From Siniperca chuatsi (Eukaryota; Chordata; Actinopteri; Centrarchiformes; Sinipercidae), in assembly GCF_020085105.1 (NCBI RefSeq), contig NC_058043.1, positions 7,197,667 to 7,261,666 on the forward strand: a stretch of 64,000 nt of DNA, read 5' to 3'. Made by a program: the position numbers and the translations under genes. Under the pieces are notes generated by a model, which saw only the letters and a program-made list of their open reading frames with translations, was not told where the DNA came from and ran no database searches. This document shows, piece by piece, positions 49,345 to 61,079 of this stretch (its first letter is position 1; the number at the start of each line of letters is the position of its first letter).

Positions 49345-50280
49345 GCGCATTACCGCCACCAACTGGTATGGAATGTGTATGACATGCCCATCAGGAAATT
49401 ATTAATATTTAATGTGAAAACTAGCGGATAAGAAATATATTGACTAGAACCAATAGACGCAATTATCTGTTAGGAATATAAACTGTGAGGCGGTCACTGG
49501 TGTGGTCTGGAGTAAGGTGGTGGAGTGTAGTAACAGTAGTAAACACAATATTTTGCATGTTAGGATTTACATGTTTATAAATGCGGTTAGGAGTCATATC
49601 ATACAAAACATTAGAAAAGCAGTGTAATCTACTTTGGTCACAAAGGCAAAGACAGTGCATCACTGGGTCAAGCAACAAGAAATACATATAATGTTATGAG
49701 AAAACTGACTTGTGAATTGCACACAGATGATTGTGCCACAGCAGCTGAGAAACTGAGTTTTAACTGTAGACTGTGTCAGAAACAGGTTTATTGCCTTCAG
49801 CAGTAGGTAAGTAGGTTTTCACATACAAGGGATTTGCCTTAGGTGTTGTGGTGCATAACGGTCAAAATAAACAAAGTAAAAGAAAAGAAAACAAGTACTA
49901 TAAAAGTCAAGTCATAAATAGAAATCTAAACTTAAAATATGTAATATATATATTTTAAAATGAAGAAGATGGAAAGTGCAACTATTGGCAGTATGAAGAA
50001 AAAAAGAATAACAACAAAATAAAAACCTACAGATTTGCAAAAATGTGCGTTAATGTAACGTGACAAACTGGATGTGGAGGCTTTACGTTAATATCAGGTG
50101 CGAGAACAGGTTTTCAGCGGGTCTGGACTTTACAAAGTGAAACTTGTGGGAGGCTTCTCTATATACATCCATGGGCTGAACCCACGGGTCATAAACTTCT
50201 GGCTGTAACCAATCAGAGATCAGAGAAAGGCCGTAGCCCCGCCTCTAACAGGACCAAAACAACGCATGTTGACCAGTGAG
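49345..50280. other. Spacer between the divergent C6orf89-like and nfs1 genes
   Basis: No coding sequence or clear repeat is seen. The nfs1-proximal end turns GC-richer. Confidence 0.35.
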
Positions 50281-50400
50281 AGCGCAGCCTGTCCAGCGGA
50301 AGTTCCGCCCTCTGTTTCCGCTTCTTGTGCAACTGAAAACACCAAGCTGCGTCAAGCTGCAGAGAGTCACGGGCTCAAGCTTCGGAGAGGAAGAGGTGTG
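50281..50400 (+). promoter_or_regulatory. nfs1: Probable nfs1 promoter with ETS-type sites
   Basis: CCGGAAGT-like GCGGAAGT at about 50296-50303 and an inverse TTTCCGC near 50315 are ETS/GABP-type motifs common in TATA-less housekeeping promoters. They lie about 540 bases upstream of the nfs1 ATG. An acceptor-like 'ttttcctccacag' at 50738 suggests a short 5'UTR intron. Confidence 0.4.
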
Positions 50401-50838
50401 CCTCGGAAAAACCAAATAAAGTAAAATGTTTTAAACATTAAATCTTATTTGGAGTACAACACTTATATTTATTTTAAGTGTTTTGCTATTTTTTAACTAA
50501 AAACGTTTATGTTTTTACTTTTAAGTCAAAACAAGTTCACGCTGATCATTTAAAAACATTTTATTCTGGAAATCATCATCGGAAGTGTTCGTTGTTAGCG
50601 TGTCTACCTTGACACTGACCGATTCTGTTGTAACCTGGACGTAACTGACAGGCGGCAACGCTTCTTAAACCAAACTTCGCTCCCATTAAGAATTTATTCT
50701 TAAATCGTGAATCATCTTCTTCATTTTCCTCCACAGAAACCATCAGGTACCCGTTTACACTGGTGTTTTAGTTGCGGTCCGCGAGTTGTTGTTGTCGGAG
50801 GTCAGTGGGTCTCCAGGTGAAACCAGCGCGCTGTCCAG

Positions 50839-52771
50839 ATGCTTTCCCCGGGCAGGACCGTCTCCTCCCGGCTGTTCAGGCCGGTCTCGTGGATCCCTCT
50901 CCGGCTGGGCTCTGACCGGAGAGCCGCCAGCACTCTGCAGAAAGGTAACAACAGTCCGGAGCAAGTTAGCCTGGTTATTTGGCCCAGAGCAGCTAGCATG
51001 AAGCTAGCTAATCCCAAAGTGACGCAGTTTAGTATGGAGTCGGGAAACTTCGCAACAGCTACAAACTGAGACGTTACGCAATTATACGGAAGCGTAATGT
51101 GTTCACTTGAGAAAACACATCTGCCCTGTTTTAATGAATTAACGAGATAGCTCAAAATCCTGCAAGAAGTTGTCATTTAGCTCGATTTCATGGAAGCAAA
51201 CGTCTCGCCTGTTTAGTTTAATCCAGTTTGGTTTGGGTTTAGGACATTGGGAGAAAGGCTACTCCTGTCTTTACGCTAAGTAATCCAGTATTTTCTCCAT
51301 TATTTGTTAAGTCACCACATTGCCAGCCTGAATGCTCTTCAGATGCGTCATCTTATATCTGTGAAGCATGCCATGTCGGTTCAACTGATCCTGGAGAAAC
51401 ACAGAAAGGGCCAAGTCCTGAGACAAACTAATAACAATACCATCTATATTACTCAGGTGCGTAGGTTTGATCGTAGCTTTAACTCCTCCCTCTAAGTCTC
51501 AGTCTGTATGACCCTAAGTCATTAAACTGGATATTGGGTCATTAACATCACTGCAATACTTGAAATAATTGTGCAATATTCTCTGTTTAATACTCCTGTG
51601 CAATATACTCTGTTTTCAGTTTAAAAATCCCTATTTATTGATATTTATTCATACTTCTATTACTGCTGTGCAACATCCACCGTCTCATAATCATCTTAAT
51701 AAGCTACACTTAACTTGACAGTACTCATTATTGCACTATAACTTATATAATTACATTGTATTATACCATACATACTTAAAAACCTGTAAATCCACTTTGT
51801 TACTTACACTTATTTTAGTTTATATACTTATATCCACTGTACTTAATTTTTCTTACCTGTATTATAGCGTATTATATTTTGAATTGCTTAGTACTTCTAT
51901 TCTCAAGTGTGCACTGACGTGATAGTGAGCTGCTGGAACAAAAGAGTTTCCCCTCGGGGATCAATAAAGTATTTCTGATTCTGATCTACACTTTGGTGGA
52001 GACACAATCATGTGACTTCTGTACACACACAGCCAAGCAAGTGGCGTATGTGCTGTGAAATTAGTAAATTAGGGTTTGTGTGTGTAGGTGCGGCGCTGTC
52101 CTTAGTACTGAAACAGAGCGGGACAGGCAGACATGCAAACCGACGCCCTTGATATTACTTTAAGACAGGAGTAGCCTTTCTCCCAATGTCCTAAACCCAA
52201 ACCAAACTGGATTAAACTAAACAGGCGAGACGTTTGCTTCCATGAAATCGAGCTAAATGACAACTTCTTGCTGGATTTTTTTCAGAAAAACAGGGCACTT
52301 TCCCCCCCATGAAAATGTATCTTGTAATTTTGAGATAATTATCTCGTTAATTCAGAAAAACAGAGCAGAATTTCTTTTCTCAAGTGAATACATTAGGCTT
52401 CCGTACTACGACGTGTGAGCCGTCTGTAAGATTAGAAGAATAATACTATAAAGTCAATTAAAAACAATAAAACCTCAGGAATTACTTGACTGACAGAAAC
52501 TTAATAGTCAACAATTTTGATATTTGATTAATAATTTAAGTAATTTATCAGGCAGAGTGTCTAACATCCTATGGTTCCAGCTCTGTTTAGATTTTTTGTA
52601 TTATTTTATTTTATTACCTGAATTTAATTACATTTTTCATTTTATTTTGTATCAGTTTTTTTAATTTTCTTTATTTTTAAAAATGTGTTTGTGCTTTCTC
52701 TGAATATCTGAGATAGTCTTTGGGTTTTGGACTGTTGGTTGGACAAAACAAGACGTTTGAACACTATATAC

Positions 52772-52817
<46 letters not shown>

Positions 52818-54705
52818 TGTTTGAGATCATTTAGAAACTCCTCCATTACATAGTTTGAGAGCACTGACACATTTATTTTTACATTGTAAAATGTTATTTC
52901 TGTTAAAAAAAGTGTTATTTCTATAATCACATTTATGGATCTTTATCAGTAAATGATTCTTTATATTCTATTTTATTCTATTTATATTAAAAATTAATAT
53001 GTGCTGATATATCGTTATCAGATTTTTAAAAACTCATAAATATTGAAATTGGGCTCAGAAATCCAGTATTAGTCGTACTATAAATAATAATAAAACTTTA
53101 TTTATAGAGCACTTATCAAAACAAAGTACAAAGTGCTTCACAACAAGAGAAATAAAATACCACAGTGAATGATGAAATATAAAGAAATAAAATACATAAA
53201 ATACACAAAAGCAATAAAATAAACAGTAAAATAAACAACCAGTTCAGGTAAAATCAGGATCTGCTTTCAGATAAAAATGTGTTTTGAGACGAGACTTAAA
53301 CGAAGACACTGACTCAGACAACCTAATTTCTTCCACTCTAGTCCAAAAACCCAAAGAGATTCAGTTTATCACCAAATGGCCACATTAATGAAGCTTGAAG
53401 CAGGTATTGTTTAAAGTTTTCACAGAAATGCAGTAAAGATATCAAGGTAAAATTTGTTGTCATTCTCTCCATGTACAGTACTGCGTTTACAGGAGATGGA
53501 AATTGCATTCATTTAGTGCTCCAGTGTACAAAATGACAATACAGTGATTTTAAAGGTTCCCTGGGGAGTTTTTGACCTCCAGTAGTGCTATGGAGCCTTT
53601 TTCTATGAGTGGGTCCCCATTTTGTTTATCTTGTGCACCTGCACGAGGACGCACATGCACGCCCGTCTACGTGTGGCTTCATACACTGTCCTACCAATGG
53701 TGTCACGCTATTCCACTGGCAGGTGGAGGTAACATGCCAAGGTATGCTGCAATCCGCCAGCAAAGCCAGGGAAGAAGAAGACTGCAAGCTAGTAAACATG
53801 GATGTAAACAATTCTGGATTTAAAATACTTTTAAAAATCGGCTTTGCAAATGTTTTACGAGGAAGGAAATACACTTGACATGTTTGTTGTCTGTTTACAA
53901 GAAAAGTCCACAGGGCACCTTTAAGTATTGTTACACAGTAAACTGATGGGAACGTTGTAGTTTGCAGTTCCACATGTAAGGACGTGCATTGTTTTTGTTA
54001 TGTATTATAAAATCGAATATATAAAAAAGATAATAATACACATGGCATCAGAATCAGAAATACTTTATTGATCCCTGAGGGGAAACTCTTGCTTCAGCAG
54101 CTCACTATCACGTCAGTGCACACAGGAATAGAAGTACTAAGTAAAAAAATATATTACACTATAATACAGGTCAGAAAATAAATTAAGTACCAAGTGGGTA
54201 TAAGTATAAAATAAAACAAGTATAAAATAAAATAAGTGTGAAGTACAAAGTGGGTTTACCAGTTGATGATGATAATAATACGGTATAAGGTAACAGTGCA
54301 TGAACTGCCAAGTTAAGTGTAGATATACATACAAATATGTTTTGATACCAACATGATACAGACAGTTTTCCATACTTGGCTCTACAGACACAGTTGATAA
54401 ATGACTCAGCAAGTACTGACCTGTCTGTCTCAGATGTCTGAGCCACTGTTTGAGTCCAGGATCATACAGATCTGGTTAAATCTGAGTAAAACCAGCTGAC
54501 TGTGTGTCTGTTGTTGTTTTGTGCTTCAGAGTTGATAAAGAAACATGAACTGGAGAAAGATGAGCCCCGTCCCCTCTACATGGACTTCCAGGCCACCACG
54601 CCCATGGTAACCGTTGCCAACCATGTTGTCATGGTTACAGGCTTCACCAGCTGATGTCAGAGTCCGAGAGAGAGAGTTACTTACACTTACTTGCACTTAC
54701 AGTTT

Positions 54706-54740
<35 letters not shown>

Positions 54741-57700
54741 GACCCCCGGGTGTTGGACGCCATGTTGCCCTACCAGGTGAATTACTACGGTAACCCTCAC
54801 TCCAGAACACACGCCTACGGCTGGGAGAGCGAGAGCGCCATGGAGACGGCCAGGAAGGTAGAGAGACACTCTGTCTGTACAGAGAGAGAGAGAGAGAAAA
54901 CGTTTTTTCAAAGTAAAATTCATATCATATATATATATATTTAGTAATTTTTTCATTACAGTGCACTGTGTAGTAATGTGTAAACCATTAGTTGTCCTTT
55001 ACTCTTTTATTTTTATATCTACATTGTAAACCTTGTATAATGTGCTGTGTATTTAGTTGTGGTCCTCACTTCATTAAATCTACATTTGAGAGAGAGACAC
55101 TGACTGTGTGTTGTCTCTCTCTGAGCAGCAGGTGGCTGATCTGATTGGAGCAGATCCCAGAGAGATCATCTTCACCAGCGGAGCCACCGAGTCCAACAAC
55201 ATGGCCATCAAGGTAACATTCTGCTCCTCCTCTGCGTTACCTCCTCTTCATCATGCCTCCCTCCACCTCTCACCACTACCTCCTCTTGTTTTGGTTCACA
55301 GTGAGAACAGGATGAAGGTCACACCAGAAATTAATCCGTGCGTCTTCGTGAAATATGTGGTTCTAGGATCTAGGTGACATAATGACTACTCGCTGGGCTA
55401 GTTGGTGAACTGCTAACATGCTAGCCAGGTGGGCTAGCACTAGTCAGTCACAATAGCTCTCCGAACTTCTCTCTATTTTCTCTGTACTGTGCTGTTTACT
55501 CCCCCCTGGCATTTTGTTCACCATTGTACACCCTTCAGTTCAATAAAAAGTTATTGAAGAGGCTAAGTAAAGACTTACTCATTTGCTTAGCTCAGTCGCT
55601 AACTAGAAAATACATTCACAGTTTATTCAAAAGACGTATTTGTGCCACCAACTTCCATCTCATAACTGTCTGCTAACCATTGCTCTTTTGTGGAACAGTT
55701 TATACTCCGACAGAGGATGTTAAATAAAACTGGATGGTGACACACAGCTACGATAGTTTCCTCCATTTTGGACTCTCCAGCAGCTCTCTGTTTCCTGAAA
55801 GGTCAGCAATGTAAAGACAGTTTGCTGTTGGTCATTGGCCTGAAATTCGGATGTCAAAGTTCACCCAAGTTGAACTTGAATTTGCCCAGATTTACTTTGT
55901 CCGCGTCAGAAAAGCCACTGATCGCAGCAAATCCATTGGAATGAATCAATTTCACCGCAAAAATTTCACCGTTTTAAATGCTGGTGTGACCATTCATACG
56001 AGAACCCATTAAGAACAGAATGAGATCACAGTGAGAACAATCAAAAGGGGAAAGTACAGTTAAAAAAACAACACTGAGTTAGAACCCAGTTTGTGATGTC
56101 AGTAGTGACCCTGCCTCTCCCTCACCTGCAGGGCGTGGCCAGGTTCTACCAGTCCAAGAAGCGTCATGTGATCACCACGCAGACGGAACATAAATGTGTT
56201 TTGGACTCGTGTCGAGTTCTGGAGGCCGAAGGATTCAACATCACCTACCTGCCAGTCCAGACGAACGGACTGCTGGACCTGGAGGTACACACGCTGCAGA
56301 GTGAACACGTTCAGCATGTACAGACAACATACACAAGTCATTGTATCTGTTAAAAACTGCGTATGTGTGTGTGTTCAGCTGTTGGAGGCCTCAATCCGTC
56401 CTGACACCTCTCTGTTGTCGGTGATGACCATCAACAACGAGATCGGAGTCAAGCAGCCCATCAAGGAGATCGGTAACTATGGCAACATGTTATTTACTCC
56501 CGGCGTTAGGCAGAAATCAGATTTCTGAAACATTTATATACACTGTGTCTCATCCATGTTACAGTGATTCAGAATAAAGCAGATCCCCACGTTGACCACG
56601 TACAGCCTTCACCAGATTAATTGACCTCTCCTCTTCCTGTCCACAGGTCAGATTTGTCGTTCTAAAGGAGTCTTCCTCCACACTGACGCCGCTCAGGCTG
56701 TCGGAAAGATTCCCATCAACGTCACGGACTGGAAGGTTGATCTGATGTCCATCAGCGGTCACAAGATCTACGGACCCAAAGGTTAGCCAGAGCATTACTG
56801 TAGATATACCCTTAACTGTTAGCCCATTAGGCAAGGCTACGCAGTTTATTTATACAGCACATTTCGTACACGTGGCAGTTCAAAGTGCTTTACAAATTGC
56901 ATAAAGCTAGAAAACGCTAAATGTTCTGAAGAAAATTTACATCTGCTTGCTGCTAAAATTTAGCACTTGTAACATGAAATAGCTGAAATATTGAAACAGT
57001 TAAAGTTGCAGTTGAAATACAAATACTGAAAGAAAACAAAATAGCAGATGAAAGAAGTTTAAGTGCAAGTTGTGAAATCATTCGAATTATTATTTGAAGA
57101 GTAAGACATCAAAGCAGCTGCAATGTCAGTTGTGTAAGCACTGAAAGCAGTTGAACTGTCAGTTGAAGAGATACAAATGAAAGCATTTGAAATGTAGTTG
57201 AAATTTCACTTGAACAAAAATCAGTCCAAGCGTCAATTGACATGTACGAGGTGAGAGCAGCTGAAGTGTCAGTGAAAGTGTAAGTTAATGAGACAGTTGA
57301 ATCTCCTGTGAGGCTGAGGAGCTGAAACCTACAGTGATGATGATGTCACACACCCTAGATTTGAACACAGTAATGTAAAAATCTGAGAAGGAGGTTGTTC
57401 TTAATGAGCGTAGCCAAGTGACAAAATGTAGCTTCCACATGATTTGTGTTGACAGTTGGAACAGTCGACAGACCAAAAGTCAGCGGACTTCAGTGTTGTA
57501 GAAGGTTCATACTGTAGTTACCACAGAGCTTTCTTTGGTAGATCTGAGAAAAGGCTGTTACAGTCGTCTGGCCTGCTCAAGATGAAGGCATAGATCAACT
57601 TTTTGAGATCATGTTGGCACCTTTACTAGATGATATAAGGCTGATGCTGTAACTGATTCTGAACTGCTGAGTCTGAGAGAACACCTAGATTTCTTACCTT

Positions 57701-60303
57701 TCTCACTTTCATTGTAGGTGCCAAACAATCCCCTCAGTTTTGTCTTTATTTAGCAAGAGATAATAATGGCACATCCAGTCATTGATTTATTCAGTGCACT
57801 GACAGAGTGAGTCAATAGGACCATAGACACCTGGTGAAAGAGAAATGTAAATTTCAGTATCTTCAAAATATATCTGGTTAAAATCTGGCCTAACAGCAGC
57901 ATGTATTGATTTAACAGGGGGTCTAGTTTTGATCCTTGTGGTTCTCCACCTGCTTGGAAGTTAGATTGCCTGTGTGTGTGTTTATAGGTGTGGGTGCTTT
58001 GTATGTGCGCCGCCGGCCCAGAGTGCGTATGGAGCCGCTGCAGAGCGGGGGCGGGCAGGAGAGGGGGCTGCGCTCCGGCACCGTCCCCACCCCGCTGGCT
58101 GTGGGGCTGGGAGCCGCCTGCAACATCGCCCAGCAGGAGATGGAGGTAAAACAAACGCACCCAAACATCCCAGGACACAACAAACTCACCCGAACATCCT
58201 GGGACTTAATATGTGTTTGTGTGTGTGTGCATGCAGTATGATCATCACAGAGTGTCCATGCTGGCTAATCGTCTGGTCCAGAAGATCATGTCTGGGATTC
58301 CTGACGTCATCATGAACGGAGATCCACAAGAACGCTATCCTGGTACACACACACACACAGAAGTGAAACTCTTGCACAAAAACACACCACTGTCACATGC
58401 TTGAATTTCTACCAACATGAACTTGAAAGTCAGTGAAAGTTAGAGGTTTCTGTTGGAAGTCTGTGTTATATTGACAAAAAATTCTCAATACAGTAGATGG
58501 ACTTGTCTGACTGTGTGTGTGCTTTTCAGGCTGTATCAACCTGTCCTTTGCCTATGTGGAGGGAGAGAGTCTGTTGATGGCGCTGAAGGATGTCGCTCTG
58601 TCATCTGGGAGGTCAGACATACATTCATGTTAAAAAAAAAAAACAGACCTCAAGCTTTATTTGGAGGAGGGGCTCCTGATGAGTCGAGCTGTTTATTCAA
58701 ACCATTTTTATATATGTAAATCTAACGGTACCCTGTGGAGTTATTGACCATTAGTTGCACTATGGAGAAATGTTTTTGCAAATGGGTTCCCATTTTGTTT
58801 GTATCATTCACGTGGATGCACATGCTTGTGTGCAGGTGGCATGATTCACATTCCTGCTGCCTGTTATTCCACGTTACTCCACTGACTGACAGTTGGCGGT
58901 GGTAACACACAAACCAGCGTAGCAATGAATGAAGAAGACTGCAAGTTAGCAAACATGGATCTACACAGTGCACAATTTCAAATATTGAAAATATCGGCTT
59001 TGCAAATGATTTATGAGGAAGGAAATACATTCAACATTTTTATTAGACCTCAAGGATACACACAGTGTGTTTTGGTGAGAAACAACTTTTTGTTTACGAG
59101 TTAACTCCACAGGAGAGTTTTAACTTAGATGAATGAATATTTGTGTGTTTGTGCACGCAGCGCATGTACGTCAGCGTCTCTGGAGCCATCATATGTCCTC
59201 AGAGCGATCGGAGCAGATGAAGACTTGGCTCACTCTTCCATCAGGTACAAACATTTACCATCCTCCCTGTAGTCCAGATTATGATCAAGTTTAACTTTAT
59301 TTGTCATTTAAATTAAATAACATTACTTCAGGAGTATATTATGATTCTATAAATAGTCCTGATTCTAATGTTGGTTAGAAGCAACTTCAGTTGAGTCACA
59401 TGTAGGTTAATGTAAACCTGTGTTTGTGTTAGGTTTGGTATTGGCAGGTTCACCACAGAAGACGAGGTTGACTACACAGCAGAGAAATGCATCCAGCAGG
59501 TCTCCAGACTCCGAGAGATGAGGTGAGTTCAGCTGGACTGATAATTCTGGTTTATTCTAACTCTGATCTTATTTTGGTAGTTTTGTCCATCATTTCTATA
59601 AGTAATAATATCGCTGTACTCACCAAGGTAATATCTGAGATCTGGGAAAACGGTGATGGGTCAAGTAACACGAGCAGTCAGATGGATCAGTTGGAAACAA
59701 ACCTATTTGTAAGAGAAAACAAAGGTTACGTTATTACCCAAATTGTCCGTTCTGTAGCCACTTCATGCTTCAACTTTGACCTACTGTACTTACTGTAGTT
59801 GTGTGCACAGAGTTTTCCTGTGCAATGAGGGATTATTACTGGCATTTCAGGTGCACTCACTTTCAGTTTGACCTTCAAATAAATAGATAATTAATTTATT
59901 TGTTCCAACCTGTCTGATCGTCTGACTGCTCATGTTTCTTGACTGGTTAGACTGGTTCTTTTTTGCGATATCACCATGTTCCCAGATCTCAGATATTAAC
60001 TTGGGGGGTAAAATGTCATTATTACTGATAGAAATGATGGACAAAACTATCAAAATAAAACCCAAGTTGTAATAAACCGCAATTATACTCTAAAATTCTC
60101 TCTCCCTGCCTGTTTCTATCTCTGTCAAGTTTATTTCTTTGCATGAGTGAGTGATGGGAATATTATCTGTAATGTGTACTAAATGGTAATAGTGTAACAC
60201 CTAATAACCTGTCTCTCTCTCTCGCTCTCTGTCTGTCAGTCCTCTGTGGGAGATGGTTCAAGAAGGCATCGATCTAAAGAGCATCAAGTGGTCGCAGCAC
60301 TAG
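50839..60303 (+). CDS. nfs1: Mitochondrial cysteine desulfurase NFS1
   Basis: Thirteen coding exons: 50839-50944, 54530-54606, 54741-54857, 55129-55212, 56132-56284, 56379-56472, 56647-56781, 57988-58145, 58237-58342, 58530-58611, 59161-59244, 59433-59522 and 60240-60303 (449 aa; human 457). All phases join. The PLP enzyme takes sulfur from cysteine as an enzyme-bound persulfide for Fe-S cluster assembly, working with ISD11, ACP, ISCU and frataxin in the matrix. The PLP lysine is K250 (SGHKIYGPK), the cofactor-stacking histidine H148 (TEHKC), and the persulfide cysteine C373 (SSGSACTS); each sits exactly eight below human H156, K258 and C381. The first ~35 residues are Arg/Ser-rich without acids ([15 protein letters not shown]), as for a mitochondrial presequence. 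The C-terminus LKSIKWSQH is conserved. Intron 1 is large (3.6 kb) and repeat-filled. It is divergent from the C6orf89-like gene. Confidence 0.97.
51085..52421. mobile_element. Long-inverted-repeat element in nfs1 intron 1
   Basis: The arms run inward from about 51085 ('acggaagcgtaatgtgttcacttgag') and 52421 (inverse of 'ctcaagtgaatacattaggcttccgt'). Within them, 51162-51271 and 52162-52271 are inverse copies with no difference that I can find over 110 bases; the outer parts differ by substitutions and indels. Between the arms sits a retroposon tail (51480-51985). No transposase is seen. It may be a non-autonomous DNA transposon with long terminal repeats, or a local inverted duplication. Confidence 0.6.
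51480..51985 (+). mobile_element. Retroposon 3' tail ending in 'ggggatcaataaagtatttctg'
   Basis: The end 'gtttcccctcggggatcaataaagtatttctgattctga' is a common 3' end of fish LINEs/SINEs. An inverse copy with the same tail is at 54043-54420. No reading frame remains. Confidence 0.5.
52478..52765 (-). mobile_element. Decayed GCTGCAACTAACGATTA-family MITE
   Basis: In reverse it shows 'tctgaatatctgagatagtctttgggttttgg' and 'ttggttggacaaaacaagacg', matching the family interior. The ends are worn. Confidence 0.4.
52772..52816 (+). repeat. (GATA)n microsatellite
   Basis: About 11 GATA units in nfs1 intron 1. Confidence 0.95.
53552..53923. mobile_element. MITE with AAAGGTGCCCTGTGGA-type ends, copy in nfs1 intron 1
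   Basis: Termini are AAAGGTTCCCTGGGGAGTTT and 'aaaagtccacagggcaccttt'. The body includes 'gtgggtccccattttgttt', 'gaagaagactgcaag' and 'tcggctttgcaaatg', all shared with 58723-59121. It is non-coding. Confidence 0.65.
54043..54420 (-). mobile_element. Inverse copy of the 'ggggatcaataaagtatttctg' retroposon tail
   Basis: It starts 'atcagaatcagaaatactttattgatccctgaggggaaac', the reverse of the tail at 51949-51985, and continues with 'gctcactatcacgtcagtgcaca'. Together with 51480-51985 it forms an inverted pair in nfs1 intron 1. Confidence 0.5.
54709..54738 (+). repeat. nfs1: (GT)n running into the nfs1 exon 3 acceptor
   Basis: About 15 GT units end in the TAG acceptor at 54738-54740 with no separate pyrimidine tract between repeat and exon. 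Confidence 0.9.
56836..57960. repeat. Repeat-derived interior of nfs1 intron 7
   Basis: 'cagtttatttatacagcacatttcgtacac...caaagtgctttaca' at the left is a widespread fish repeat signature. The later part ('gttacagtcgtctggcctgctc', 'gggggtctagttttgatccttg') reads like the same long element. It is AT-rich and non-coding with many ~20-base 'cagttgaagtgtcagttg' units near 57000-57300. Confidence 0.4.
58723..59121. mobile_element. Second copy of the AAAGGTGCCCTGTGGA MITE, nfs1 intron 10
   Basis: It starts 'acggtaccctgtggagtta' and ends 'taactccacaggagagtttt', and shares 'tgggttcccattttgttt', 'gaagaagactgcaagttag' and 'tcggctttgcaaatg' with 53552-53923 in the same orientation. Confidence 0.6.
59547..60085. 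mobile_element. Fold-back element in nfs1 intron 12
   Basis: The left arm ('tggtagttttgtccatcatttctataagtaata...taatatctgagatctggg') returns inverted on the right ('cccagatctcagatattaac...tattactgatagaaatgatggacaaaactatca'). The arms are about 160-200 bases with a middle of about 170. A fragment of the same family lies near 44022-44070. Confidence 0.6.
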
Positions 60304-60753
60304 ACTCCTCCCACTTCCTGTTTGCATCCTAGCTGACTGACGACGACGACGATGATGATGATGATGATGATTCCCAGGGAATTCTGGGAATAGACCAGCT
60401 TTTCCTTCCTGTATACAAACACGCACAAACTTCCTGTCTGACTTGAAGTCTGTTTGTAGCTGTAGCTCTGTTTCTCCATAGAGGCTCCTCTAGTTGCTCT
60501 GTAGGAGATGTTGCTCAGAGAGTTTACCAACACGTGGCAACCTTGACTGAAACGTTTTTAGAGACTGTGAACCCCGAGTCCTGTATCATGAAGTCATTTC
60601 GTCTTAGACTGGCTCTCTTTGGGTTACGTGGCTTCACTGAGTCTAACATCAGTGATCCTGCTGATGGTATCATGAAGCTGGTTAGCAACTGGAGTTAACT
60701 CTGGGTTTATTAATCCCGCTCTAAGGATGTTCACATGAAAGAGTAGTTCTTAA

Positions 60754-61079
60754 TGGTGGGGTATGAGATTTTTATACATCCAATACACGTATTTTTGTCA
60801 AATCCAGCAAATATCTTCTCACGATCCGCTAGCTGTCCGTTCTGTGTGTGCACTAAAAAAACTCTGGTGTTTGTACGCAGCCCTGGCTCTGTAAATGGGA
60901 AACAAACAAACCTTCTCGTTCTCTCTGGCTGTTAGCTTCTCAGCAGCAACTGTAGGGACAGTTTGCTAACCCACAACCTAGCTATGCTAACCCATGACCT
61001 AGCTAATGTTAGTTATATTACTTGCTGTGTCGTTGTTCGCTCTATATCATGGTATTCTCCAGAATCACATACCCCACCT
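60754..61079. mobile_element. TTAA-flanked MITE in the nfs1 3'UTR
   Basis: Ends TGGTGGGGTATG and CATACCCCACCT are inverted, with TTAA on both sides (60750-60753 and 61080-61083). A TTAA duplication fits piggyBac-type insertion, though the termini are not classic for that group. It is non-coding. Confidence 0.55.
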
